Part shown: piece after piece, positions 1 to 10,544 of the stretch
How positions within the stretch are numbered: position 1 is the first letter of the stretch
Layout: each line of letters begins with the position of its first letter
Origin: Sphaerosporella brunnea
Taxonomy: Eukaryota > Ascomycota > Pezizomycetes > Pezizales > Pyronemataceae
Reading direction: 5' to 3'
Length of the DNA: 55,415 nucleotides
NCBI GenBank assembly: GCA_008704415.1
Contig: VXIS01000317.1
Coordinates: 1 to 55,415 of the forward strand
Made by a program: the position numbers and the translations under genes
Notes under the pieces: model-generated
The model's database searches: none
What the model was told of the DNA's origin: nothing
What the model saw: the letters and a program-made list of their open reading frames with translations, nothing else

Positions 1-762
1 ATCGTCACTTTGGCCCATCGTAATCCCCAGCCATCGTGACTCACAGCTGTCGTTACTCTCCGCCATCATCACTCTCACACACCGTCACTCCCACACACCA
101 TAACTTCCAGCCAACGATGCCCACAGCCATCGTCACTCTCGCGCATCATCACTGTCACGCACGGCGACTGTTAACCACTCTCACTTCCAGCCAACGTCAC
201 TCACAGCCAACATTAATCCCTGCCGGCGCCAGTCTCAGCCTTCGTCACTTTCACCTATCATCACTGCCAGCCAACATCACTCCCAGACATCATAACTTTT
301 AGCCAGCGTGACGCTCACCCATCGTCACTTCCAGGCATCGTCGCTGCCAGGCGACGTCCCTCCCGACTGTTGTCACTCCCAGGCGACGTCGCTGCCTGGC
401 ATTGTCACTCTCTGGCAACGTCAATCACAGGCTTCATTACTCTCAGGCATTGTCAGTCTCATCCATCGCCACTCTCCGAATTTGTCTATCTCAGCCAGTG
501 TAACTGCCAGGAAACATCACTCCCATGCATTGTTACTCTCGGACAGTGTCAGTTTAAAGCATCGTCATACCCAGGAACCACCTGCCATCGTTAGTCACAG
601 CCATTGTCACTTTCACACATCATCACAACCAACCATTGTCACACCAAGGCATCATCACTCCTAGGCACCGTCACTGCTAGACAACGTCACTGCCTTCAAT
701 CATCAGTCCCAGACATCGTCACTTCTGAAGGCAGTTAATTTCCGCCATCGTAGCTTCCAGCA
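1..762. repeat. 16-bp minisatellite array
   Basis: The whole segment divides into 48 consecutive units: 47 of exactly 16 bp and one of 10 bp (577-586). The approximate consensus is ATCGTCACTCCCAGCC. Units diverge by several substitutions, but the 16-bp register is never lost apart from the one 6-bp deletion. Because 16 is not a multiple of 3, the open frames across it are a by-product of the repeat and not genes. The array continues off the left edge of the window. Confidence 0.93.
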
Positions 763-769
763 AGAATCG

Positions 770-2515
770 AGCAGGATGTTTTTGTTCAAGACAGTTTCAC
801 TCTGTCCATTTTCTCACCAAGCAGTGGTGTTGGCCTTCCTAAGTGAGTCGGAGGTGGAGTCAGTTATCAGGCTTCCTTCAATGCTGAAAAGTGCGCCAGA
901 GTTGATTCCCAATTCAACTATTCCAGTGAGAAAATAGTCATGGTACAACCACCTTCCACCACATCCAGCTGGGAACTTCAAGGTTGGCTTGCGCATCACT
1001 GGGATGCCCTCGGTAAGAATTCCACAGCATTCCAGATAGGCAACGGTCAGCAGCCTTCATCTGCTTCCAAATGGATCACTTTGACAAACATTGTGATTTG
1101 GCAATCCCACAATTCCAGTGACAATATGGTGATAGTGCAACTAGCTTCCAGCACATCTCTACCAGCGAAATTCACAGTTGACTCAGGCATGTCTATTGGA
1201 CCCAAGGTTAGCTTGCCAAGTGATCATGAGCTCTTAGAAGTGAACAGCCTTCGTCCGCTCCTGAAATATGCTAGCTCGTAATTTTGTAATTTAACAATTC
1301 GCGTCAGAAGTGGGTCATAGTGGGGTCAGCGTCCTTTGCATCCATCTGGATACTTCAGAAGTGACTTGCACGTAAGTGAAAGCTCGTAATTGAGCTTTCC
1401 ACAACATTTTGACATGTTGGGAGTCACCAACCTGAAGTCACTACTGAAAAGTGCAATATCGTCTGTTGACGATTTAACAATTCCCGTCAGAAGAGGCTCA
1501 TGGTGGCGTCAGCCTCCATTGCATCTATCTTGAAACTTCAGAAGTGACTTGCGCATATGTGAAAGTTCGAAATTGATCTTTCCACAACATTCTGAGCTGC
1601 TGGGAGTCACCAGCCTGAAGTCACTACTGAAAAGCGTAATATCGTAAGTTGGTAATTTCACTATTCTAGTGGGCAGACGGTCATCATGCAACCAACTTCA
1701 AACACATCCACCACAGAACTTGAATTGTGATTCAGGCATCTCTATTATGGCCAAGGCAAGCTTTCCAGGTCATTCAGAACCAGTGAGGCTTGGCAGTCTT
1801 CATTCGCTCCAGAAAAGGGCAATATTGTATTTTGCCAAGTCCACTATTGCGATGAGAAGATGGTCATGGTGCAACCAGCTTCCACCGTATACACACGGGA
1901 TCTGCACTGGTGACTCAAAAATGTTTCTTATTCCCACACCGAGCGTGCCACATGATGCTGGGCTGCGAGCAGTTACGAGCGTGCATCCACTCCTGAAGGG
2001 TGCAATATCGTAATTTGGCAATTTCAAAATTCCAGGCAGGAGATGGCGATAGTGCGACCAGCTTCGACCGCATCCCCTAGCGACTTTACCTGTGACTTGG
2101 GTATCTCTCGTATGTCTAAGGGGAGCTTGCCAGGTGATTTTGTGCAGGTAGGAGTTACCAGCCTTCATCTACTTCCAAATAGATCATTTTGACAAACTTC
2201 ATATTTGGCAATATCACATTTCCAGTTTCAAGATGGTCATGGTGCAACCAACTTCGACCGCACCCACCTGTAAACTTCGCAGGTGACTCAGGCGTATCGA
2301 TTATTCCCACGGTGAACTTCCCACATCAGTGCATTCCTATCGGAGTCACGAGCCTTCATCCGCTCCTGCAAAGTGCAATATCGTAATTTGGCAACTCAAT
2401 TATTTCCGTGAGAAGATGAACATGGTCCCGTCAGCGTCCACCGCATCCACCTGGAAACTTCACAAGTGACTTTTTTGTGTGTAGTATGCTGATGGTGAGC
2501 TTCCCACAGAATTTT
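770..2515. repeat. 184-bp tandem satellite, about nine copies
   Basis: A landmark resembling GAAAAGTGCAATATCGTAAT recurs near 889, 1073, 1263, 1447, 1627, 1812, 1995, 2181 and 2367, a period of 180-186 bp. Each unit also carries a GGTCATGGTGCAACC-like block, a CTTCxGAAGTGACT-like block and a GGGAGTCACCAGCCTGAAG-like block. Copies are clearly diverged. It abuts the 16-bp array on one side and the decayed copia on the other. Short ORFs in it are fragmentary on both strands and I see no gene. Confidence 0.85.
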
Positions 2516-3779
2516 GAATCCCTGCATCTCTCACCCTTCGGCGTATGAACCTATCTTCCGCTCTTGGTCAAAATATGCCCTGTCTGTGGCAAAAGCGGCT
2601 TGGATTTTCTTCATAATTTCGGCCGCACTATATTTCTTCCCGCTCCCACTTTTCGGCGAAACCAGCATTCTTGTTGGCGAAAGAAGCTCGGTCGTCGGCG
2701 AAACCAGCTGCGTCCTGGTCTGTTTCTTTGACTTTCCCTACCCACCGAAACGAGCTTTTTTGTCTGCGAGATCAGCTCTGTCTTCGGCAACGGCGGCGTT
2801 ATGCTGCACTCTCCATTCGCCGAAAGAAGTTTTGATTGCTGCTTTGGCCACCTCCGTCCGCTTCCCGGAGCCAGCGCTCTTCGTCACAAACCCTGCTCTC
2901 TCTTGCACTCGTTCTTCGGCCAAACCAGCTTCCTAGTGCCCTTTCATTGCCGCTTTGTCTGATTCGAAGGCTGTTTTCTCCAGCTCTATATCTTGCGCGA
3001 AAGAATCTCGTTTCACGGCGAAAGCAGCGGTCTCCTGCTTTCTCAGCATCCAGCTGTGTCTTCGGTAAAGCAAGCCCTCTCCGGCCTTCCCTGGCTGTCG
3101 TAACCAGATTTCTGCTGCTTTTGCTGCTTTTCGTATCCGGCTTTGTCCCCGAAATGAGTTGTGCCAGCCATCGCTCCAGCGAAAGCAGCCACAATGGGAG
3201 CAATGACGAACTGCCCAAGTTGCGCATGTCGAGCGTTAGCAGACCAGGACTTTGCAGCGACCAAGCTGGCTCTGTCTTCTGCGACTGCAGCCATTTCATC
3301 CTCCAAAGCGGCTCTTTCCCTGGCGAAAGGTCTAGCCATCAATTTGTCTGTCTCCTGCTACCACTGAAGCAGGTGCCGAATCCTTCGCTGCTGCGACCTT
3401 CGAAGCTGGTATCGATCTCTCGCGTTGCTCGATTCGCTTGCAGACCGCAGTCGTCGGCGTCTATCATGTCCATCATTTCGGTCCGCAGGTGACTCCAACA
3501 CGCATGGTCTAGTAGGGATTTATAGTAGCCATCAACTTGTCGTCGATGACGGTACCAGCTGCGTCGCACGTTGCTGCAGTGGCCTTGGAGTTGCTTTGGT
3601 ACTCGGCAATACTGTCGTAATCCATTCGGCTCGTTTTCAATTGTGCCGTCAGCCCAGCCATGGGATTTCGCGTTGCAGCCCGTCGATATTCCTCTGCAAG
3701 AGCATCCCACAGTGCGTTTGACATTTCATAGCCTTCACCCACACCGGGTAGTTGTCACCCTGAAACAACTATGCTGTCT

Positions 3780-4590
3780 GCGTCGTCGTACAGCTTCACT
3801 TGTCTCCGGGACCTGCTTCTTCTTGGGTCGGTTTTCCGCCGTCCGTAGACGATTCCTTTGGTTCCAGCTGTATTTGCCAACGGCTCCGGGACCTCTCTGT
3901 TCCTTCAGTTCCAGCTGTCTATACACCTACAGCTTCAGGGTCTCTGCTGCTCGACCGTTCCGTAGCAGCACGTAATCCGACTTTTCCTTGAGCGGAGTTC
4001 ATTTCTTCCTTATCCGCAAACGGCTCCGCAAGCTCTTTCGGTGAGCTAAAATCGCTTCTGTTCTGATCCGTCGAACGATTCTCGAAGCTCCAGTGGTGTT
4101 TTACCCGCAACTCCGGGTTTTTCGTTAAGCTAATTCCACTTGCGTCTTCCGTAATATAGCTCCAGCTGTCCTATACCCACAGCTTCGGGTTGCCTTTGAG
4201 ATAAAACCGTTCCGCCGATATCTGGAAACGATTTTCCATGCTGCAGTTGTTTTTTGCCCACAACTCCAGCCTTCGGTGAGCCAACGTCGTTTTGCGCTAT
4301 CCGCAAACGACCTTCCAAGCTCCAGTTGTCTTGACCCCACAAATCAGCGTTTCGATGAGCTCAAATCGTTTGTTTCTGGTCCGCAAACGATCCTCGAAGC
4401 TCCAGGCGTCTTATGCCAAAAACTCAGGCTTTCGGCGAGCTACGATCGTTTCTTTTCCGATCCGTCGAACGATTCTCCAAGCTCCTTCGGCGATCTACAA
4501 CCGCTTCTCCTCAGTCCGGAAACGACCTTCCAAGCTCCAGTTGGCTTGACCCCACAACTTCAGGGTTTCGGCGCTTTCTCAGTAGCAGCT
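3780..4590 (-). repeat. Tandem repeat of about 78 bp inside copia gag
   Basis: On the plus strand the block AAGCTCCAG(T/C)TGTCTTG recurs near 4090, 4165, 4240, 4317, 4397, 4475 and 4530, with weaker copies near 3865 and 3917. Read on the minus strand this is a peptide repeat of about 26 residues around QLELGRSFAD. The same repeat lies on the plus strand at 48290-48640 inside the second copia remnant, so it belongs to the element and not to the locus. Confidence 0.75.
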
Positions 4591-4773
4591 GCCGCTGTAT
4601 ATAGCTCCGGGTCCGCGCTGCGCAAGCTTGTCCGAAGCAGCACCCGCTATATATATAGCTGCGCGTCAATCTTGTTAACAGCGACTCGTTGTCTGCCCTT
4701 GTCGCAACTCCTCGGTCCGGTAACGCTGTCCTCTCTTTCCGGTGATGTTTTCTGTTCCTATGCAAGCCGTAGC

Positions 4774-4788
4774 GCCGGGCTCATAACC
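4774..4788 (-). promoter_or_regulatory. Copia primer-binding site (half tRNA-iMet type)
   Basis: On the minus strand GGTTATGAGCCCGGC directly follows an LTR-like end CTTCAACA (4789 and above). GGTTATGAGCCC is the complement of the initiator-tRNA-Met anticodon arm. Many Ty1/copia elements prime reverse transcription from a half-molecule of this tRNA, so this fixes the element class and orientation. Confidence 0.7.
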
Positions 4789-4938
4789 TGTTGAAGCTGT
4801 AGACAGAGTCGCTGTCGATCGCTGTTGCTAAAGTCACATGCAGAAGTCCAGATACTATGAGATTGCAGGCAGGAGATCGTAGGTGACGGGAACGAGAAAT
4901 GTCAACTGAGGGGACTGCTATCAGGGACGGGATAACAC
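4789..4938 (-). other. Probable copia 5' LTR, far boundary unresolved
   Basis: Plus-strand TGTTGAAGC at 4789 would be the LTR edge next to the primer-binding site. I cannot find the matching outer edge or a second LTR. The sequence does not resemble the 163-bp LTRs at 48020 and 53025, so if real it is a different LTR family. Confidence 0.35.
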
Positions 4939-5072
4939 GCGTGACCACAAATTCAATCAAATTTTGATACCCTTTCCTCCGTCCCTAGTGATTGCTTTGA
5001 TATGCGTGACGATCCTCCGTCCCCAGTGTTTGCTTTAATATGCGTGACGACAAATTCCATCAAATTTTCATC
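4939..5072. repeat. Short local duplication
   Basis: Two blocks each occur twice: CGTGACxACAAATTCxATCA at about 4941 and 5043, and CCTCCGTCCC(T/C)AGTG near 4976 and 5012. The result is an interleaved duplication of about 65-100 bp just upstream of the LINE-split ORF. Confidence 0.6.
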
Positions 5073-5966
5073 GCCTTTACTGCGACGCAGGCAAAACAAC
5101 CGTCGCCTCCGCCGCCCACGCCCCTCATATGCGAGGCGGGGCTGACGGGCGCCGCAAGCGCGCTGAGACGCCGAAGCCCTAGGTTCACAGCGAGTCTCGC
5201 GGCAACCCCTATCGAAAATCCAGCCGTCGACGCTCCGTCCGGGGATGACGCCACCACGACACCAGGTGCACACGCGCGCTTCGTCCAAGACAACGTCTTC
5301 AGGGAAGCGACAGCGGCTCGCAAACCCACGATCCTCATGCCCAAACTGGCGGAGGTGGTTCCCAGTGGCGACATTGAACGCACCACGATCAGAGCCAGTC
5401 CAAAGCATACTTCCGCCACGGGAATAACCGCGATCCCAACAGCCTTCAACAGCCGAAAGACCCTTGCATCGCGTTTCTCCCAGCTCAGGCTGGAATGAGA
5501 GAAGGAAGTCCAATACGTCGATCAAGGCCCTGCTGTCCGATGAAAGCTATACGGAAGCGGTGCTGGTTTTTCTGAGGAGCATCAAAGTCGGGGTCTGGCC
5601 AGGCTAGGCCCATGAATGGTCCAGGACTTGTACCAACTTTTCATATGTTTACTGACACGAATTTCCTTGGGACGCGAGCTTATATGGGGCTCTTCCAGTT
5701 GTTTCTCTCTCCTTGGAAGTTTTAGCCCTAGAGTAGGACTCGAGCCTAGTGTTAGCATGTAGCTTCTTCTGTACGTCATGGCCGCCAGCTGCCCAATACA
5801 GTACGATTCAAACAAACCAAATCCGCCGCCCACGCGTACGCCTACGCCACGGTGGTTTTCGGACTCAGCAACCCAAAACACCGAGCCAGGCACGGCCTGC
5901 CTCGCTGTCAACCACGGTGACGCAAGTGACACAGACACCTCAGCCAGCGCCGGCTACTCCGCCTAG
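5040..5966 (+). pseudogene. Small proline-rich ORF split by a LINE insertion
   Basis: An ORF starts with ATG at 5040 and reaches a Pro-rich stretch (PSPPPPT) at 5121, where a 700-bp LINE copy is inserted. Removing the LINE and one copy of the 14-bp target-site duplication joins 5040-5121 to 5836-5966 in the same frame and gives a 70-codon ORF ending in TAG. The frame match at the junction is what one expects if an intact ORF was interrupted. I recognise no domain, the product is short, and whether it was ever a gene is uncertain. Confidence 0.35.
5122..5821 (+). mobile_element. 5'-truncated Tad1-like LINE, copy 1
   Basis: Flanked by an exact 14-bp target-site duplication, TCCGCCGCCCACGC, at 5108-5121 and 5822-5835. 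The insert starts inside ORF2 at the linker between reverse transcriptase and RNase H (PLICEAGLTG) and ends with the ORF2 C-terminal signature TEAVLVFLRS followed by VGVWPG and a stop near 5605. RNase H itself is mostly deleted or decayed. The 3' UTR has the family box CTAGAGTAGGACTCGAGCC near 5727, a degraded hairpin near 5779 and an A-rich tail. The target-site duplication and truncation are diagnostic of target-primed reverse transcription. Confidence 0.88.
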
Positions 5967-6000
5967 CCCAACACCAGCTTCAGCGGGAGGGGGCTCGTAG

Positions 6001-6384
6001 AGTAATCATCGTTTGCGGAGGATATCGGCAGACCTGCCAACGGCGGTCCAATCTGGAGCTTCGGTCGACGTCTTCTTGGAGAGTTTTCAATCTTGAAAGA
6101 GTCTGCTGTGCTTGAAGTTTCCCCTACGTCGCTCAAGTCAGCCAAAAGCAACAGCCATCAACAACCGATCAAATACCTTCAACCCATGGAGCTTGTTCTT
6201 CTGTCCATCTGCGGCACTAAGTCTGTTCACAGCAGTCATTCCGCTCCGACATCAACAAGCAGATATACTGCGCCGGGGTGCCCGTTCAGCGCAACGACTA
6301 TCTGTGCTGGCCTTCCAAAGGACTACTGGAGATGTACGACTGCCGTTATCGTCCATCCTCACGCGACCACGCGACGTGTACCCT
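6001..6384. other. No recognisable feature
   Basis: Overlapping short frames on both strands with no motif, splice pattern or repeat that I can recognise. Confidence 0.5.
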
Positions 6385-6829
6385 GCGCATCGGCAGCGAT
6401 TTTGTGTGGGAAACAAGAATAAATTCTATATAAGAATATTCTCGAGGATGGGCGGAAATTTTGTATGGGTATTCTCATATAGAGATGGCCGGGTAACCAC
6501 ACAAAAACGAAAAAAATTTGCGTGCTTTTAGATGGAGGATGCGCCAGACGAGGATGTTGAGTTTTTCGTGCGCCTATGTTTCGCGGGAGCGGGGGATCGC
6601 GGGATTAGGGGAGGGGACGGGCCAGGCTTGGTTGGTATCACGGACGGTCTTTGTAGAGTACTTTGTTTCGTAACTTCGGGCACACGCTCCAGGCACTTTT
6701 CGATCGCCACAAGTGCGCATCACAAACAATCACCCGTGCCAAGCCACTCTGTCTTTTAGAATAAGGACTCTATAAGAATACACATTACGGGTCCGGACCC
6801 CATTCTGATGGAGAGAGTTGACTGTACTG
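6385..6829 (-). mobile_element. Decayed TA-type element, family A, copy 2
   Basis: Reverse-complement blocks match the complete family-A element at 39403-40085. CCCATACAAA...GAATATTCTTATAT matches near 6420-6480. GTGGCTTGGCACGGGTGAT matches near 6735. The terminal GACTGTACTG at 6820-6829 matches the element end. The far terminus is missing and no TA duplication remains, so this is an old, truncated copy. The short ORF at 6532-6759 lies inside it and is not a separate gene. Confidence 0.6.
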
Positions 6830-7572
6830 CGGATTTGTCGCTGTCGTGGTGTCGGACGCGCGACCCTACCGCTTCAGGCATATCTCTTTTATCTTGTCTT
6901 ATCATGCACGGATCTACCGATATCCACCATCAAGTGGTCGTGGACATGGCACCTACTCGTGGCAAGGTGACTGACGTCGCTCCGGTCGCTCGCAGGCTCG
7001 CTCACAGGGGAGGGGATCTCACAAGTGAGTGCCAGACAGTCCAACAACAGTCACTGAGACCAACGATAGAATTTTTCGACCGTCGCCCCATCGACCACCA
7101 CCACCACCACCACCACCACCACCACTATCACGACCGAAACCACGCCGCAGGCATGGTCTTATGCATCTCAGAATTACATGGAAACACATAGAATATAGAA
7201 TCCAGAAATACATGCGTTCAGTCTTGCACTGCTTGCTACGCTTCGCCGGGCAGATCGCTTTTGGCTGGTCGACCCTTCCATCGAGCTCGAAGTCGTTGTT
7301 CTGGAAGGTTGAACTCGCGAGCTGCAGCGGCGATGTTGACCACTTCTCTCTCTCTCCTCCGAAGAACCTCAATTGCAGCTTCGATTCGGGTCTCAACAGA
7401 CTGATAGGACTCGGCTCGCTGCATGGTTCGGTTGCGATGGTGGTGGTGGTGGTGGTGGTGGTGGTGGTGATGGTGGTGGAAATGGAGTCGATGAGGGTGC
7501 TGGTGGTGGTGGTGAAGATGGAGTCGATGGCGGTGGTGGTGAAAATGGAGTCGATGGAGGTGGTGGTCGAAA
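6830..7572. other. Gene-poor stretch with trinucleotide repeats
   Basis: Holds a (CAC)n tract at about 7097-7127 and a (GTG)n tract at about 7438-7475 with interrupted GTG/GATGGAGTCGATGG repeats to 7565. The His-rich and Val-rich frames follow from these tracts. No gene recognised. Confidence 0.6.
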
Positions 7573-7640
7573 AATTCTACGGCGATTATGCAGGATACCT
7601 CGTATTGCGCCGCATACCCCCACTCAAATTATGTGGGTTT
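7573..7640 (+). repeat. Dispersed repeat E, copy 1
   Basis: The block ACGGCGATTATGCAGGATAC and a second block GCATACCCCCACTCAAATTA recur at 32333-32430, where a poly-C tract separates them. The pair looks like the end of a small dispersed element, but I cannot define its other end. Confidence 0.5.
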
Positions 7641-8876
7641 TTTTCAAGCGAGCATATGTGATAGTGATACAATACACTCTGTCAAGCTATAGGGTGCTCT
7701 GTCGGTTGTTTCCATTTCTGGGCGGGAGCGGTCTTACTCAGGCTTCACCGCCGGTCTTACTCAGCCTTCGCCGCTGGTCTTGCTTTCGCCGGTGGCCTTG
7801 CTCAAGCTCCGCCGGTGGTCTTGCTCGAGCTCCGCCGGTGATGGGGCGGCCCGGGCAAGTGTATGATAGAACCGGCTGGTGGTACGGTGAGGTATGTAGG
7901 CAGCCTGAGGGCACACGGAGAGCGGCACAGAGATGGTTGGCATTGGTTGCGCGGGGCGCGGGCGGGACTTGTTGATTTACTATACAACGGTTGCACGAAA
8001 TACACCGTCAAACCTCCGGAATTTCCTCGAGCCCTGCCTCGCACAACTTCTCCAAGTTCTCCAAATCCTCCAGCGCACCATTGGCGAGAAGCTCATCCTG
8101 AAGCTCTAACTCTAACAGCTGCTCCTCATTGAGGTCTTCCCAACGGATGGGTTGGGTTCCGCATCCGTGGAGCGGTCAAAGGCAGCAGAAACTTCTTCTT
8201 CTTCTTCTTCCTCCCGCGGGTTTCCCATAGCTGGTGGTGGTGGTGGTGGTGGTGGTGGTGGTGGTTGTTTTCGCGGTAGCAGGCCGGCGTTGGTGGGATA
8301 GTGACAGGGAGGGTCCAGGTGCAGACAGACCCAGCAGGGTCAAATGCGTTTTCAGTGTGGCCGTGGTGGCGCACCAACCATTACTAAGGTGGCTGTGCTT
8401 TCCATGTTACGTTACAAGTTTACCGTATCGTGCTCAACTTCACGGCATTTTGGCATCCCTAATATAAGGTGCGCATCATCATCACCATCATCACCTTTCT
8501 TCGCCCTCACTCACTGACCACCCCCCCAGCCCGCCCCCGGCCGCCCCGTGCAGAGCACAAGCCACCATCGCCTCAATTGAATCGCCGCTGGAACACGGCG
8601 ACAGATCCCTCGCACCTCGCCCTCCCGCCCTCACCACCGTGAAACACGGCACGAGATAGCCCGCACCTGGCCCTGCCGCCCTCACCACCGTGAAACACGA
8701 CGGACGACTATTGCAACGATGAAAGTCAACCACCCCCCCGACTGGCCGACGAGGGCAAGCAAGCACGAAACCCGGAATTGGCCAAGCAAGCGCAGCCCCA
8801 CTTCGCCATGGCACAGAGGGCAGAACTCAGATTGAACTTGCTCTGACACCTCTTCCAAACCAAGTCGACGACGAAT
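7641..8876. other. Low-complexity intergenic region
   Basis: Contains a degenerate repeat of about 27 bp (GGTCTTGCTCxxGCTCCGCC-like) at 7735-7845, a (GTG)n tract at 8234-8262, and a tandem pair of about 52 bp ending in CACCACCGTGAAACACG at 8588-8700. I see no supported gene; the long frames are repeat artefacts. Confidence 0.55.
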
Positions 8877-10020
8877 ATGCCTCCACAGTTGAAGACAGCA
8901 GCAGCCGCTGGCCAGTACGTACTCGGAGCTCCACTCTAGGAAAAGCTAACTTTTTATTCTTTTCAGGAGCAAGTGCTTTCTGAGTCTCCACCTGGAGCTT
9001 CACATGCATGTCGCGGACGTCCTCGGCGATGAGGATCTGATCAACATAAGCCTCGCCCTTGCAGTCACAAAGCAAGCAGCAGTCCATGCCTACCTCCGTG
9101 AGCTGACTCTGCGAGACCTCCGTGCATCAGGTTCCGGAGTCGCACGTCTGCAAACGCTGTTACGGTGGGGATACGCGTACGGCGAGTCTGTCGACCTTGA
9201 GCAGCTGCTTTCCATCCTCCCTGATGGCGCACTGTTGCCACCGCGCAGAGCAGATCAACTTATTCCCTTTCCCGGGGGAAGCAACGAGAGGTGGTTGATA
9301 TTCACTCTCCCTGCATTGGTGCGCAACCAAGCTCAGCCAGCGATGATTGCGTTCGGTCAACATGGAGCCATGGCTATTGCAGCGGCGGAGGGAAACCTAT
9401 CTGCGCTGCGCATCTTCCTCGAACGATGGGACTGGCGGTCGAAAGATATTGCCGCGGTGCCGCTGACGTGGGCGTGTCTGTACGGACAGCTCGATGCCGT
9501 TCGCCTGATTCTCGGGTCCATGCGCAGCGTGCTGTCCCGCCGGCAGCGCTCCGAAATCATGCTCTCCCAGTCGCTGCCTGGTGGCGTTGATGTCGTGGGC
9601 AGCTGCGTCATCGCGATGCACAGCCGCCGGATGCACAGATCGGCTGTTTCGGCGCTCAGGCTGGTGCTGGCAGACCTGCCGAGGCAGCCATCGTTTGACC
9701 TGAAGGCGTCAAAGATCAGCGCGATTTACAGTCTCGGCATCATTGTCGTGCAACCCCGCGACTATCATCCGCTCGCTCAGGATCGCGTCTTTACTTTGCT
9801 CGCCCCACTGCCGGACCTCTCCGACTGCGTGTTTCATATAGTGAGATTGGTCGCCAACAGTCGACGCTGGGGGCTTGCTCCGGCCATCATCGAGCGCCAG
9901 GTAGCATTGGCCAAGAGGTGGATGACGGTCTGGCCGCCGGCTGCGAACGATGTGGCAAGCGCGCAAAAGATAGGCGGTGACGATATGGCTTCCATGATGG
10001 CGGCGTACGTCAAGCAGTGA
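8877..10020 (+). CDS. Ankyrin-repeat-like protein, two exons
   Basis: Exon 1 is 8877-8914 and exon 2 is 8967-10020, giving 363 residues. The 52-nt intron (8915-8966) has donor GTACGT, a perfect branch site GCTAAC at 8945-8950 and acceptor TTTTCAG. The splice keeps the frame (codon CAG spans the junction). The start is the first ATG after an in-frame TGA at 8844. Residues about 147-168 (AMAIAAAEGNLSALRIFLER) and about 176-196 (VPLTWACLYGQLDAVRLIL) fit the ankyrin helix-turn-helix pattern. The rest has no motif I know and no signal peptide or membrane segment. Ankyrin repeats mediate protein-protein contacts, but the partner cannot be inferred. It sits 82 bp from a Helitron helicase remnant of opposite strand. 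Confidence 0.72.
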
Positions 10021-10102
10021 ATCGTAGCCACCGGATGACACACCCGGCTATTGGCCTTCAGGGCCTACGGGCTGTCTGCATGTACCCTATACGAGGTGTC
10101 AC

Positions 10103-10542
10103 TCAATTGAATATGCTTAATTTGTAACAGCACACTGACTCGGTCCCACTTGTTGCCCTAGAGTGTGCTACGTAGAGTTGGCCGTGACTGAACACTTCCC
10201 CACTTAGGTCTACTACTCCTACATGCCGAAGCGACTGTCCCTGTGACTTATGCATAATCATGGCGAATGCCAAACGAACAGGACATTGCAGCCTGATCAG
10301 TTTGAATGACATATCTCCGTCTGCAGCACCTAGGATTTTGATCTTGGGACTGTCCGTGTTGATGACCAGGTGAGGTATCGACCGCGTGCATCGTCCGCTG
10401 CCAGAGAATTGTCGACTGCCACCAGACCGCCGCCACCGAGCTTCTCGGCAGATCTAGAGCGTGCCAGTGTGTTCTGGACGACTAACGTACCTGTGACTAC
10501 CGTTCTCAGGGCGCCCGCCGACCATCGGAACCGCAATTGCAT
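10103..10542 (-). pseudogene. Helitron/Pif1-type helicase C-terminus, broken
   Basis: Minus-strand 10312-10103 encodes CPVRLAFAM, HKSQGQSL and FSHGQLYVAHSRAT in order. These are the C-terminal helicase motifs of Pif1-like proteins as found in Helitron Rep-helicases. Upstream, 10542-10330 in another frame has a TGTLVVQN segment resembling the NGTRLVVQ motif, so at least one frameshift separates them. No Rep (HUH) domain or upstream helicase motifs are present in the window, so only the end of the element survives. A GGCC-TTCAG-GGCC inverted repeat lies at about 10054-10066, roughly where a Helitron 3' hairpin would be. A free-standing Pif1 pseudogene is possible. Confidence 0.7.
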
Positions 10543-10544
10543 AT

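Larger units (their letters stand above)
2516..4788 (-). pseudogene. Decayed Ty1/copia gag region
   Basis: Reading the minus strand from 4788, a primer-binding site is followed by a tandem-repeat N-terminal region and then two copia Gag hallmarks. The first is a GDNYPVWVKAM motif (about 3759-3728), the conserved N-terminal Gag signature. The second is a UBN2-like segment (3742-3509) beginning with ALWDALAEEY and containing DYDSIAEYQ and TVIDDKL. The two lie in different frames, so the copy is frameshifted. Further downstream, minus-strand frames at 3342-3043 and 2923-2738 are Ala/Glu/Asp-rich (AEDRASL-type heptads) and suggest a coiled coil. No protease, integrase or reverse transcriptase is visible before the satellite at 2515, so the element is truncated at its 3' side. 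The assignment rests on motif recognition, and the coiled-coil part could be a different gene. Confidence 0.65.

Noticed and set aside
36..664. Plus-strand ORFs rich in His/Ser/Thr across the first 700 bp
   Set aside because: They follow from the 16-bp repeat read in successive frames; no stop appears because the unit has none in most phases.
1..762. CRISPR array
   Set aside because: No spacer/repeat alternation; it is a continuous 16-bp tandem array in a eukaryotic sequence with no cas genes.
7029..7661. Poly-Pro, poly-Val and poly-Gly ORFs around 7.1-7.6 kb and 8.2 kb
   Set aside because: Created by (CAC)n and (GTG)n tracts; no support outside the tracts.
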